Positions 44,729-53,154 of a DNA stretch of 64,000 bases are shown piece by piece. The notes under the pieces are model-generated. The model worked only from the letters and a program-made list of their open reading frames with translations. It had not been told where the DNA came from and did no database searches. The position numbers were made by a program, and so were the translations under genes. The stretch is from Tissierella sp. (GTDB lineage Bacteria > Bacillota > Clostridia > Tissierellales > Tissierellaceae): positions 434,001 through 498,000 of the forward strand of contig NZ_JAVKTS010000001.1 in assembly GCF_031460495.1 (NCBI RefSeq). The letters are read 5' to 3'. How positions within the stretch are numbered: position 1 is the stretch's first letter; every line of letters begins with the position of its first letter.

Positions 44729-44862
44729 ATTATGAGTTGATGCACATCATTTATAGAATATTCATCAATGAGCATGTAAACTATGAGATATAAATCAAAA
44801 CTTCACATAAACTAAACTTTAAAGTAATACCCTAAGAAATAAAATCGAGTTGGAGGAATGAA

Positions 44863-45579
44863 ATGGAAAAGAAAATAAAAGCTATTTTAATTGACTCTGG
44901 GCGAGTATTAAATAGACCAAGAACTGGACATTGGTTTATTACTCCGGATTTTTTTACTTATGTTGATAAAAAAATATTTGATGATATTCCACCTTCAAAG
45001 GTAAGAATGGCTTTTTCAAAAGCTACTGAGTATATTTCAAAACAGAAATCTATAGTAAATTTAGATGAAGAGTATTTTCATTTTAAAAAGTATTATGATA
45101 CTTTCTTCAGTTATTTACCTGAACTAAAGCTTAGTAATACAAATATAGAGAATGTAACGAAAGATTTGGTTTTTAATCCAGAAAAATATGAGTTTTATAA
45201 AGATGTCTATGATGCAATTCCACATTTGAGTAAGAAATATAAGTTAGCCGTTGTATCAGATGCTTGGCCATCATTAGAAGAAGTTTTTGTAAAGGCTGAT
45301 CTTAGAGATTATTTTTCATCATTTATTATATCATCTGTATTAGGGACAAATAAACCAGAAGAGTTGATGTATAAAGCTGCTATTGATGAACTAGGTGTAT
45401 CTGTTGAAGAAACAGTATTTATTGATGATAATATAATAAATTGCAATGGAGCTAAAAAGCTAGGCATTAACAGTTTTCTAATGTGTAGAGAAGTAAATCA
45501 ATATTTATACCGCAAATTGACATGTAGAAAATATAAAGTAATACATAATTTAGAAAAACTTGAAAAATTACTTGATTAG
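44863..45579 (+). CDS. HAD superfamily hydrolase
   Basis: 238 residues. Motif I is AILIDSGRVLN: D11 is present, but the usual second Asp (D+2) is Gly13, as in some HAD branches with a DxG motif. Later motifs: VVSDAWPSLEE (motif II Ser), TNKPEELMY (motif III Lys) and VFIDDNIINC (motif IV Asp pair). The cap domain is helical (about 20-100). Loss of the general acid Asp suggests weak or altered phosphatase activity. GGAGG is at 44852-44856. Confidence 0.75.
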   Translation: MEKKIKAILIDSGRVLNRPRTGHWFITPDFFTYVDKKIFDDIPPSKVRMAFSKATEYISKQKSIVNLDEEYFHFKKYYDTFFSYLPELKLSNTNIENVTKDLVFNPEKYEFYKDVYDAIPHLSKKYKLAVVSDAWPSLEEVFVKADLRDYFSSFIISSVLGTNKPEELMYKAAIDELGVSVEETVFIDDNIINCNGAKKLGINSFLMCREVNQYLYRKLTCRKYKVIHNLEKLEKLLD

Positions 45580-45628
45580 GTATTATAACTAAATTATTTA
45601 AGAAGAGAATGTTATAAAGTAATAAATG

Positions 45629-45664
45629 CAACTGTCAGTTGACAAGAAACCAAGTGTGCTTGGT
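45629..45664. other. Two adjacent small inverted repeats in a non-coding stretch
   Basis: CAACTG-T-CAGTTG (45629-45641) overlaps a TTGACA-like sequence, and ACCAAG-TGTG-CTTGGT (45649-45664) follows directly. They could be an operator and an RNA stem; neither fits a riboswitch I know. The rest of 45580-45799 shows only a possible frameshifted gene start. Confidence 0.3.
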
Positions 45665-45799
45665 GGCTAGGCAACCAGCTTTAATGTTAATATGACACTA
45701 ATAAAAAGAAAAAGAGTGTTGTTATGAAGATAGCATACAGAATTCAATGCTTTTGGGTCTTGGTATGAGGAACAAACAGCAGAGAGTATTTGGGGATCA

Positions 45800-46054
45800 A
45801 TGATTATTCAAGTAGTTGGGTTCGCAGCCTACTTTATAGGTAAACTCATATCTAACTCTAAGCCATCTTTTATTATTAATTGGCTTAATATAATCATTGT
45901 ATCGTTTATGCCAATTTCCTTGATTGCTACATTTGCTTTCAAACGAGTTATTGCCCCTTATCCAACAGACATTATGAGTGGTTTTGCTTTTATAGTAGTA
46001 TGTATTCTTATTATAATTTCATCATTCTTTGCATTGAAGAAACTAGAGAAATAG
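45800..46054 (+). CDS. Small membrane protein, possibly N-terminally truncated or frameshifted
   Basis: 84 residues with three hydrophobic segments (about 1-17, 26-46, 58-78). The same frame is open back to a TAG at 45731 and encodes FGSWYEEQTAESIWGS just before the ATG, while a separate ATG at 45724 in another frame gives MKIAYRIQ before diverging. A one-base shift near 45745 would join the two into a longer protein. No ribosome binding site of quality lies before 45800. It ends 12 bases before the hydrolase gene. Confidence 0.45.
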   Translation: MIIQVVGFAAYFIGKLISNSKPSFIINWLNIIIVSFMPISLIATFAFKRVIAPYPTDIMSGFAFIVVCILIIISSFFALKKLEK

Positions 46055-46066
46055 GGGGTAAGAAAT

Positions 46067-47029
46067 ATGAAGAAAAAACTATTGGTAATACTAACTCTTG
46101 TCCTAGGAATATTCATGGTTTTATTCATAGGCGCATCAAGCTTTATAGGCTTACAAGTATTTTCAGGTTCAACTCAGCTTGTAACTAGCGAGGAAACTAA
46201 AGAGGTATCTGCCGCTTTTTGGGAAAAATATGATATAGATTATGAGAGCTTTTCTAATATGTATAATGTAGAAGAACTTGAAATTACATCTTCTTTTGAT
46301 GAACACACTATACCTGCGGATTATATCTATGCAATAGAATCCCAAAGCAGTAAAGACAATCAGACAGTAATATTGGTTCATGGTTTAGGGGGTAATCGAT
46401 ATTCCAATTATCCATTTGCTGAGTATTTTCTGAAAAAAGGATACAATGTTATAACTTATGATCAGCGTAGCACAAACGAAAATACTGCTAGGTATACAAC
46501 ATTTGGCTATTGGGAGAAATATGACCTGATTGACTGGGTGAACTATGTGGAGCAAGAAGCTCCAGGGCAAAAAATAGGAGTATGGGGTGCTTCCTTTGGC
46601 GGGGCAACGGCAGGTTTGGCATTAGGATATGAAAACATGGACAGCAAGATTGATTTTATGATTTTAGACTGTCCAGTGAGTAGTATGAAGTGGATGGTAG
46701 AGGAAGAAATGAGGAACATGAAAATTGGGTTACCAGTATCCTATATGACATGGTGCGGAAATGTCTTAAACAAATTAAAATTAGGATTTACCTATCAGGA
46801 TGCAGATGTAGCAAATGCAATGAAAGAAGTAATTACTCCAGTGCTGATTATCAATAGTAAATCTGATTCAACGACGCCTTATTTTATGGGAAAGGACATT
46901 TATGACTCCATCCCAGAAAACAATAGAGAAATTTGGACAGTAGATGATAGCAAACATTGCGATATGTGGTTAGATTACAATAAAGAATATCAAGACAAGA
47001 TAGACAGCTTTATAACAAAATATGAGTAA
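46067..47029 (+). CDS. Membrane-anchored alpha/beta hydrolase
   Basis: 320 residues. A membrane anchor or signal (about 4-26) precedes an alpha/beta hydrolase fold: oxyanion segment LVHGLGGNR, nucleophile in GVWGASFGGATAG (GxSxG), acid in NSKSDSTTP and His in DSKHCDMW. The family type resembles the Bacillus YqkD-like hydrolases. The substrate is unknown. GGGGG precedes the ATG. The preceding small membrane protein gene is 12 bases upstream and may be cotranscribed. Confidence 0.82.
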   Translation: MKKKLLVILTLVLGIFMVLFIGASSFIGLQVFSGSTQLVTSEETKEVSAAFWEKYDIDYESFSNMYNVEELEITSSFDEHTIPADYIYAIESQSSKDNQTVILVHGLGGNRYSNYPFAEYFLKKGYNVITYDQRSTNENTARYTTFGYWEKYDLIDWVNYVEQEAPGQKIGVWGASFGGATAGLALGYENMDSKIDFMILDCPVSSMKWMVEEEMRNMKIGLPVSYMTWCGNVLNKLKLGFTYQDADVANAMKEVITPVLIINSKSDSTTPYFMGKDIYDSIPENNREIWTVDDSKHCDMWLDYNKEYQDKIDSFITKYE

Positions 47030-47040
47030 AATAGAAATAT

Positions 47041-47066
47041 AACCTTATATATTGTATAATAAGGTT
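47041..47066. promoter_or_regulatory. Inverted repeat at the promoter of the glycosylase gene
   Basis: AACCTTAT and ATAAGGTT flank a 10-base spacer; TATAAT (47055-47060) overlaps the right arm. It could be an operator on a -10 box or a weak terminator of the hydrolase gene. Confidence 0.4.
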
Positions 47067-47087
47067 AAAAGCACAAGAGGTGATATT

Positions 47088-47690
47088 TTGAATTATTTTA
47101 TATATGGAGATAAAGAAATAGAATATCTGAAGAAAAAGGATAAGAAATTGGGAGCAGCTATTGATAGAGTTGGCATGATTCAGCGTGAGGTTGAACTAGA
47201 TCCATTTTCATCTCTAATTTCAAGTATTGTTAGTCAGCAAATCTCTTCAAAGGCAGCTATCACAGTAAATGATAGATTAACTCAGCTTCTTGGAGAGATA
47301 AATCCTGAGAGTATTTTTAAGGCTAATTTGGATGATATACAAAAATGTGGAATGTCTGTGAGGAAGGCAACTTACATTAAAGGTATTGCAGATGCAGCAA
47401 TTACAAAGCAAGTAGATTTTCACAATCTCCATACCTTGTCTGATGAAGAGATAATGAAAAAACTCACATCTCTATATGGAGTTGGAACTTGGACTGCAGA
47501 GATGCTCATGATATTTTCTCTTGGTAGAATGGATGTATTGAGTTACAATGATTTAGCCATTAGAAGAGGAATGATGAATTTATATAATTTAAAGGAGTTA
47601 ACTAAGGTGGATTTTGAAAAGTATAGAAAAAGATACTCTCCATATGGATCAGTTGCTTCATTATATCTATGGGAGCTATCTGTACAATAA
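47088..47690 (+). CDS. DNA-3-methyladenine glycosylase, AlkA-like (HhH-GPD)
   Basis: 200 residues from a TTG start set by AGAGGTGA (47076-47083). HhH-GPD fold: helix-hairpin-helix SLYGVGTWTAEMLMI and catalytic Asp in VLSYNDLAIRRGM. SSIVSQQISSKAA is the early family motif. No [4Fe-4S] cysteine cluster, and no AlkA N-terminal domain. It removes alkylated bases in base excision repair. Confidence 0.87.
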   Translation: MNYFIYGDKEIEYLKKKDKKLGAAIDRVGMIQREVELDPFSSLISSIVSQQISSKAAITVNDRLTQLLGEINPESIFKANLDDIQKCGMSVRKATYIKGIADAAITKQVDFHNLHTLSDEEIMKKLTSLYGVGTWTAEMLMIFSLGRMDVLSYNDLAIRRGMMNLYNLKELTKVDFEKYRKRYSPYGSVASLYLWELSVQ

Positions 47691-47701
47691 TAATATAAAT
47701 T

Positions 47702-47947
47702 TTGCAATCTAAAGATGAAGACTTAGCATTAAATAGGACATTCTTAAATATCGATGGAGAAAGAAAATCAGTGAAAAGAACTATTACTGGAGATTATGAT
47801 AAAATAGTAAATGGAGATAGTGTAAAGATAAACTATACTAGAACTATTGAATTTGAAGGAATAGGAGAATACTTGAAGTTGAACATTCAAAGCATTAGAT
47901 ATGATAAAACATATGATGAGATGATATATAAGTATGATATAAGATAA
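47702..47947 (+). CDS. Short unassigned ORF, probably a gene fragment
   Basis: 81 residues from a TTG with no ribosome binding site; a stop lies two codons upstream. The composition (SVKRTITGDYDKI, FEGIGEYLKLNI, KTYDEMIYKYDI) looks like the C-terminal beta domain of a larger secreted or anti-sigma-like protein. Codon use fits the neighbours. Treated as a probable remnant. Confidence 0.35.
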   Translation: MQSKDEDLALNRTFLNIDGERKSVKRTITGDYDKIVNGDSVKINYTRTIEFEGIGEYLKLNIQSIRYDKTYDEMIYKYDIR

Positions 47948-48090
47948 TAAAGATCAATAGATAGTCTGTTATTTATCATATAAAATATAGAAAAAGATGT
48001 TAACAATGCAAATAAAAGAATAATTTGATATATCTTTAAATGAATATAGGGTATAATTTGCATAAAGATAATATAGGAGAAGGTGAAAAT

Positions 48091-48381
48091 ATGAGTATTT
48101 TAGATATGATCTATGAGAAAAAAGATGAAATTCTATTAATTGCTTTCGAATATGGGGTAAATAAAATACAATTATTTGGTTCTACTTCAAGACGGGAAGA
48201 TACAAAAGATAGTGATATAGATTTTTTGGTGAATTTAGATGATGATAGATCCTTATTTGACTTAATCGGATTCAAATATTCTTTGGAAGAAATATTTGAT
48301 AAGAAGGTGGATGTAGTTACAATTGATTCTCTGCATAAAGACATTAAAGAAAGTGTGTTAAAGGAGATAATAGAAATATGA
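48091..48381 (+). CDS. mntA: MntA antitoxin (minimal nucleotidyltransferase)
   Basis: 96 residues. MNT motif LFGSTSRREDTKDSDIDFLV with G30-S31, D42 and D44 and a third Asp at 74 (KVDVVT). MntA proteins neutralise HepT by adding AMP to it. The ATG at 48091 follows AGAAGGTG; an in-frame start at 48040 lacks a site. Overlaps hepT by 4 bases (ATGA). Confidence 0.9.
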   Translation: MSILDMIYEKKDEILLIAFEYGVNKIQLFGSTSRREDTKDSDIDFLVNLDDDRSLFDLIGFKYSLEEIFDKKVDVVTIDSLHKDIKESVLKEIIEI

Positions 48382-48710
48382 AAGATGATAGACTATATTT
48401 AACTCATATTTTTAAATGTATTAATAATATCGAGGATTATACTTTTAGAGGTAAAGAAGAATTTTTTGAATCAGGGCTAATACAGGATGCAGTGATTAGA
48501 AATCTTGAAGTTATAGGTGAAGCAACAAAGAACATATCTATGGATACCAAGAGTAAACATTTAGGGATTCCATGGAAAGAAATGGCCGGATTAAGAGATA
48601 TCCTAATTCACAATTATTTTGGTGTAGATGTGAAAATAGTATGGAATGTAGTAGAAAATGAGCTGCCTAAAATTAAGCATTATATATATGATTTACTTAA
48701 TAAAGGATAA
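48378..48710 (+). CDS. hepT: HepT-like HEPN ribonuclease toxin (DUF86)
   Basis: 110 residues, all helical. The HEPN active site Rx4HxY is intact: R73, H78 and Y80 in GLRDILIHNYFG; the Tyr is the residue modified by MntA in studied pairs. The gene is translationally coupled to mntA in the order antitoxin-toxin. Likely a complete type VII module. Confidence 0.9.
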   Translation: MKDDRLYLTHIFKCINNIEDYTFRGKEEFFESGLIQDAVIRNLEVIGEATKNISMDTKSKHLGIPWKEMAGLRDILIHNYFGVDVKIVWNVVENELPKIKHYIYDLLNKG

Positions 48711-48862
48711 TTATTAGAATAAAGAATATTGAGAGAACAGTTATGGAGATTAATAAATTAAACTTTGTCATCTAAAAACATAGGGAATAAATTTTATTTA
48801 TTGATGAATATTACTTATAATATATGTGAACTAAAGATATATTCTATTCTAGGAGGTTCTTT

Positions 48863-49111
48863 ATGTCAAAAGTAAAAATTGTAGTCAAAGAAAGTAAATG
48901 TAGAGAGGGTTATTTGAAAGCTGGTGATGAATTTATAGTTGGAGATATTTGCCCTTCAATATGTCATGAGTTATGGAACTGTATGTATCCGTTTGTTTAC
49001 ACATTGCAAAATGGTGGAACTTTGGATTACGGAAATACAAAAGCTCCAAAGTTTAATATTTCTTGCCCAGATGAAGGTAGAGTTGTTATTTATGGAGAGC
49101 GAATAGAATAA
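48863..49111 (+). CDS. TIGR04076 family protein
   Basis: 82 residues. It has the family pattern VKIVVKESKCREGYLKAGDEF, then DICPSICHELWNCMYPFVYTLQNGG and a C-terminal CPDEGRVVIYGE strand. Five cysteines, including a CPSICHELWNC cluster, suggest a metal or cofactor site. Function unknown. AGGAGG lies upstream of the ATG. Confidence 0.72.
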   Translation: MSKVKIVVKESKCREGYLKAGDEFIVGDICPSICHELWNCMYPFVYTLQNGGTLDYGNTKAPKFNISCPDEGRVVIYGERIE

Positions 49112-49209
49112 TAATGTTTAATGATGTATTCTTTATATTTTACATCATAAAGATAAAAAAAGGCGAAGTAAGATTTAAATTAACTATTTTTTAATTATGG
49201 AGTGTTTTA

Positions 49210-49320
49210 ATGTAAGCAATAGCAGAACTCATAGTAGTAGTTCTTGAAAGAATGTCAATATTGATATCACTTGGAAAAACAGCAGATAAGGTTAAAGATA
49301 CAAATACAGAAAATTGGTAA
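49210..49320 (+). pseudogene. Start codon followed at once by a stop; degenerate small ORF
   Basis: GGAG (49199-49202) is well placed for ATG 49210, but the next codon is TAA (49213-49215). The same frame then stays open for 34 codons (GCA ATA GCA GAA ...) to TAA 49318-49320 and encodes an amphipathic peptide. Either a nonsense mutation in codon 2 or chance. Confidence 0.25.
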
Positions 49321-49360
49321 GGGAAATTTCATCACTATGAATCAGCTGATTCGCTACCAT

Positions 49361-50326
49361 TTATTCTAAAATTAAGACCATTTCTTTAGGCAAGGATTTG
49401 ATTTCAGAGTATAATATATCTCTAAAATCCATACTTGCCTTTTCATTTATAAATGTGGTATTAGCTACTAGTAAATCCTTACCCTTATTTATAAAGTTTT
49501 TTACATCTAATTCAGTTACTAAAGAATAACTTTCTTTTAATAATATTTGACCTTTGGAGACAAAAAATAACTTATATCCATTAGGTATAGGGATTTTTAG
49601 AATTATGTTTTTAGCGAACATATTTTTGTAACCATATATTCCAGACTTCAAGTAGTTCAAGGTATAGATCATATCTCTATAGGTAGAGGCAGTTTCAAAT
49701 CGGTAGGAAGAAGCTGCTTCTTTCATTTTCTCCTCTAATTTCTCAATTAATTTCATTAAGTTCCTATCATCTGAAAAAATCTCTTGTAATATAGACTTGT
49801 TTTCTTCATAAATATCTTTTCCCATAGTAAGAGGGATTAAATTATACTCAAAATCATATCCTCCATTAATTATTTGAATTGGATAGAGATTCTTTAATGA
49901 ATTAATCATTTCCACAAGGGAGAATTTTCTCCTAAAAGGTCCATAGGTATTTTCTTCTCTCTTATTCACTACAGATAAAGGGTTGTATATGTTATAATCT
50001 TCTATCTTGATATAAGCATATTTTTCATCGTTTTTAAGTTGTGTATTAAACATGGGTTTTAGTTTTTTAATTAATTCACATTCTAATAATAAGGCTTCTA
50101 AATGAGTGTCTGTAACTATATATTCTATATCATCAATCAGTGATACCATTTTTTCTATCTTACTCTGTTTGTGATTTGCTGTAAAATATGAACGTACTCT
50201 ATTTTTAAGACACTTGCTTTTCCCCACATAAATAATTCTCCCATTAGAATCTTTCATTTTATATATTCCAGGAAGAGATGGAAGACTATTTAATTTCTCT
50301 ATTAATCTTTGAGGAATTTTACTCAT
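49361..50326 (-). CDS. UvrC-like GIY-YIG nuclease lacking the second nuclease domain (Cho-like)
   Basis: 321 residues. GIY-YIG domain (about 12-100): LPGIYKM (G20-Y22), IIYVGKS (Y33-G35), R43, LLLECELIKKLKP and a closing FNTQLKND. A UVR-like helical hairpin follows at about 205-235 (KEAASSYRFETASTYRD). The RNase H-like 5'-incision domain and the tandem HhH domain of UvrC are absent, as in Cho, which makes 3' incisions in nucleotide excision repair. AAGGTGATATT precedes the ATG. Single gene between unknown DNA and the divergent blaI-like gene. Confidence 0.82.
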   Translation of the reverse strand: MSKIPQRLIEKLNSLPSLPGIYKMKDSNGRIIYVGKSKCLKNRVRSYFTANHKQSKIEKMVSLIDDIEYIVTDTHLEALLLECELIKKLKPMFNTQLKNDEKYAYIKIEDYNIYNPLSVVNKREENTYGPFRRKFSLVEMINSLKNLYPIQIINGGYDFEYNLIPLTMGKDIYEENKSILQEIFSDDRNLMKLIEKLEEKMKEAASSYRFETASTYRDMIYTLNYLKSGIYGYKNMFAKNIILKIPIPNGYKLFFVSKGQILLKESYSLVTELDVKNFINKGKDLLVANTTFINEKASMDFRDILYSEIKSLPKEMVLILE

Positions 50327-50420
50327 AATATCACCTTATCTTTCGCAAACAAATCATATACTTATATTATAATTGAATTAAACAAATATAAACAATGAAA
50401 TATGAAATTTTATTATTCTA

Positions 50421-50449
50421 TTGACAAGTCAGTTTACATTTTGTAAACT
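50421..50449 (+). promoter_or_regulatory. Promoter and operator of the blaI-blaR1-like pair
   Basis: TTGACA (50421-50426) is followed by the palindrome AGTTTAC-ATTTT-GTAAACT (50431-50449), which contains TACA...TGTA, the core of BlaI/MecI/CopY operators. The operator fills the spacer, so repression by promoter occlusion and autoregulation are expected. A weaker TAAAC...GTTTA pair at 50451-50467 could be a second half-operator. Confidence 0.7.
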
Positions 50450-50497
50450 ATAAACAAGAGTGGTTTATGAATTGTAGACTGAAAGGATGTGTTAAAT

Positions 50498-50857
50498 ATG
50501 ACAGAGTATAGACTTACTGAAGCAGAAGAAAGACTTGCAGAGCTTATCTGGGCAAATGAACCAATTAATTCCCCAGATTTAGTAAAATTATGTGAAGTTG
50601 AATTTCAATGGAAGAAATCAACTACTTACACAATGTTAAGACGACTTGAACATAAAAAGATTTTCAAAAACAATAATAGCATAGTAATTTCTTTAATTAA
50701 AAGAGATGACTTCTATGGAGAACAATCTAAGATTTTTGTTGATGAAAACTTTGGTGGTTCTTTACCAAAGTTTATTGCTGCATTTACAAGGGGCAAGAAG
50801 TTAAGTGATAAAGAAGTTGAAGAACTACAAAAACTAATACAGGATCACAAAGAGTAA
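50498..50857 (+). CDS. blaI: BlaI/MecI/CopY family repressor
   Basis: 119 residues. The winged helix is in LTEAEERLAELIWANEPINS and WKKSTTYTMLRRLEHKKIF, typical of the family; the C-terminal helices give the dimer interface (KEVEELQKLIQDH). The site cleaved by BlaR1-type proteases in other members cannot be fixed by eye. The ATG at 50498 is chosen; an in-frame GTG at 50489 sits inside the AAGGATG site. It is followed 28 bases later by the M56 sensor. Confidence 0.9.
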   Translation: MTEYRLTEAEERLAELIWANEPINSPDLVKLCEVEFQWKKSTTYTMLRRLEHKKIFKNNNSIVISLIKRDDFYGEQSKIFVDENFGGSLPKFIAAFTRGKKLSDKEVEELQKLIQDHKE

Positions 50858-50885
50858 AGAAAGTTTTTTGAAGGGAGGAAATATA

Positions 50886-53102
50886 ATGGATAAATTATTT
50901 TTACAAATAATAAATATGAGCATTACATCTTCTTATGTGATTTTATTTGTTTTAATTCTTAGGTTCTTCTTGAAAAAGGCACCTAAAGTTTTTTCATATG
51001 GCCTTTGGTCAATTGTATTTTTTAGATTAGTTTTTCCATTTTCATTTGAGAGTATATTTAGTCTTATATCTATTAATACAAAAACCATACCTGAGGAAAT
51101 CATATACACACAATCACCACAGATCAACAGTGGTATTGTAGCAATAGATCGTGCAGTAAATAATTATTTACCTTCACCTACTATTGGTGCCAGTGTAAAC
51201 CCTATGGAAATATGGATTTTCCTAGGTCAAACAATATGGCTACTAGGTATAGGAGTTCTAATAATTTATACAGTCTATACAAGTATAAGCTTATCAAAAA
51301 GACTTAAATCAGCAAAATTATTATATGGTAATGTTTTTGAAACAAACAATATAAAAACTCCATTTGTATTTGGATTAGTAAATCCAAAGATATATCTACC
51401 AACTGATCTATCCCAGACTGAAATGCCTTATATAATAAAACATGAGGAAACCCACATTAAAAGATATGATCATATTCTAAAGTTATTATGCTTCTTAATA
51501 GTCTCAGTTCACTGGTTTAATCCTCTAGTTTGGCTATCATTTTTCCTTATGAGCAAGGATATGGAACTATCCTGCGATGAAAAGGTATTAAAAGAAATGG
51601 GACCAAATATTAAAAAGGATTATTCCAACTCCCTTTTAACATTAGCTACTGGCAAAAGAATTATTGGCGGATCTCCATTGGCCTTTGGTGAGAATAATAC
51701 AAAAGGGAGAATTAAAAATATTTTAAACTATAAGAAACCTGGATTTTGGATGACTATAATAGGGATTGTTGTAGTAGTCATTGCAGCTGTAGGCTTGTTA
51801 AGTAATCCAAAGGAGAAGAAAGTTAATTCATCAGAAGTATTAGATAAAATGGCAGTAGAAGACTATGCTAAGGAGTTTATAAATCAGCAAATTGCTATGT
51901 ATGAAGATCCTGAAGGTGGGTGGCAAGGATTTAAGATTATAGATAGTAAGATTACTAAACTAGAGAAGTTAGTAACATTTGATAATATACTTTCATCACC
52001 AGTAGAGATATGGAGTTTGGAATTTAGGCTGAAACCAGACGATATCACTAAGGTTGCCATGGCAGGTGGAATGCAGGAAGAAGATGGATGGATTACTGAT
52101 GACTCTAGTATGGGGAAACCATTTATGGCTTTTGCCAATGAAGGGAATAACATGAAATACCTAGGAGCATTTTATCCTCAAGAATTTGGCTTTGATACTT
52201 TAGCTAAACAAGAAATAAGTCTTCGAATTATGCTGGAGAGTAAAGGTTTATTACCTAATGAAAGTTATAAAAGTGATCATGTAGTTATTAGATTTCCATT
52301 ATCTACAGGAGAAATTAGCCAACTACTTTTATCTCAACCAGTTGACCAAGGAGATAAGGGGATTTGGGTTGTAGAGAGATGGATGGATGGGAATGGAAAT
52401 GTTTATCATGAGTTTCCTGATACGGATTTAAGAATAGAAGAAAAGTATAAAGAATTACAAATGGGATTTAATAATGGTGAAAATTTGTTTTTAGGAGATC
52501 CAGTTGATGTAGGAATGTTTTTTATTCATATTACCTTAGGTCAAGTTCAAGTTAAAGAGACAGATTTAACTATTATAAATCCAGCAAAAATAGAAGACTT
52601 TATTGAAATAAATGGATTTAATAAAAACCCAAGCTTAGAAGATCATGCTAAGGAATTGGAAAAAAAGATTAAAGAATTACTAATTAATGAGTTAAAAAAT
52701 AGAATTAAGGGACATTTGGCTGGATATATAGTGTTTGATGGAAATACCTTGTATTTAGATGAAGTTGAAATAATTACAAGAGAAGATAAGGATAGAGCTG
52801 CAGAGCTAGATTTAAAAGATATTGATATGCCTAATGGCTATTATATCCACAATCCAAGCAATGGAAAAACATCTTTTGAATTAACAGATGAAACTTCATA
52901 TAGCTTTACTGATTATAATCTTCTCTTTGTAGAAAATCCAGAAGGTCAAAGACTTTATACAACAAGAAACAGAGAAGAGTTTATGCAACACTTAACTACA
53001 TCATATACAGATGATCCACCTGCTCAAAAAGTACCATTCTTTATTGAAGTAAAGGATGGTAAGGTAATAAGTATTATAGAAGAATTTATATTTACACAAT
53101 AA
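50886..53102 (+). CDS. BlaR1/MecR1-type M56 membrane metalloprotease sensor
   Basis: 738 residues. Four N-terminal helices carry the M56 protease with HEETH near 186 (IIKHEETHIKRYDH) and the following SVHWFNPLVW and MELSCDEKVL blocks. A fifth helix (about 284-304) exports a C-terminal part of 430 residues that is not the penicillin-binding domain of BlaR1: it has no SxxK-SxN-KTG set but is beta-rich, with two similar-looking segments. It would sense an unknown extracellular signal and cleave the adjacent BlaI-like repressor. GGGAGG precedes ATG 50886. Confidence 0.87.
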   Translation: MDKLFLQIINMSITSSYVILFVLILRFFLKKAPKVFSYGLWSIVFFRLVFPFSFESIFSLISINTKTIPEEIIYTQSPQINSGIVAIDRAVNNYLPSPTIGASVNPMEIWIFLGQTIWLLGIGVLIIYTVYTSISLSKRLKSAKLLYGNVFETNNIKTPFVFGLVNPKIYLPTDLSQTEMPYIIKHEETHIKRYDHILKLLCFLIVSVHWFNPLVWLSFFLMSKDMELSCDEKVLKEMGPNIKKDYSNSLLTLATGKRIIGGSPLAFGENNTKGRIKNILNYKKPGFWMTIIGIVVVVIAAVGLLSNPKEKKVNSSEVLDKMAVEDYAKEFINQQIAMYEDPEGGWQGFKIIDSKITKLEKLVTFDNILSSPVEIWSLEFRLKPDDITKVAMAGGMQEEDGWITDDSSMGKPFMAFANEGNNMKYLGAFYPQEFGFDTLAKQEISLRIMLESKGLLPNESYKSDHVVIRFPLSTGEISQLLLSQPVDQGDKGIWVVERWMDGNGNVYHEFPDTDLRIEEKYKELQMGFNNGENLFLGDPVDVGMFFIHITLGQVQVKETDLTIINPAKIEDFIEINGFNKNPSLEDHAKELEKKIKELLINELKNRIKGHLAGYIVFDGNTLYLDEVEIITREDKDRAAELDLKDIDMPNGYYIHNPSNGKTSFELTDETSYSFTDYNLLFVENPEGQRLYTTRNREEFMQHLTTSYTDDPPAQKVPFFIEVKDGKVISIIEEFIFTQ

Positions 53103-53114
53103 AGCTTATTATTC

Positions 53115-53154
53115 CAATCCTATGTAAGGACCCTTGTGTCCTTACATAGGATTG
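53115..53154. terminator. 17-bp perfect hairpin between convergent genes
   Basis: Arms 53115-53131 and 53138-53154 are perfect complements with a 6-base loop. No T tract follows on either strand. It begins 12 bases after the M56 gene and overlaps the stop codon and last codons of the minus-strand gene at 53142. Confidence 0.7.

Noticed and set aside
44729-44862. Short ATG-led frame of 17 codons between the hypothetical and HAD genes
   Set aside because: No ribosome binding site and no similarity; typical chance frame in AT-rich DNA.
45629-45690. GGTGGCTAGGCAACCAGC-like segment that recalls riboswitch sequence
   Set aside because: No complete consensus of a known riboswitch (SAM, c-di-GMP, T-box, cobalamin) could be fitted; only two small stems are supported.
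49339-49352. 14-bp palindrome GAATCAGCTGATTC
   Set aside because: Short, isolated, no T tract and no repeat elsewhere in the window; could be chance or a weak operator.
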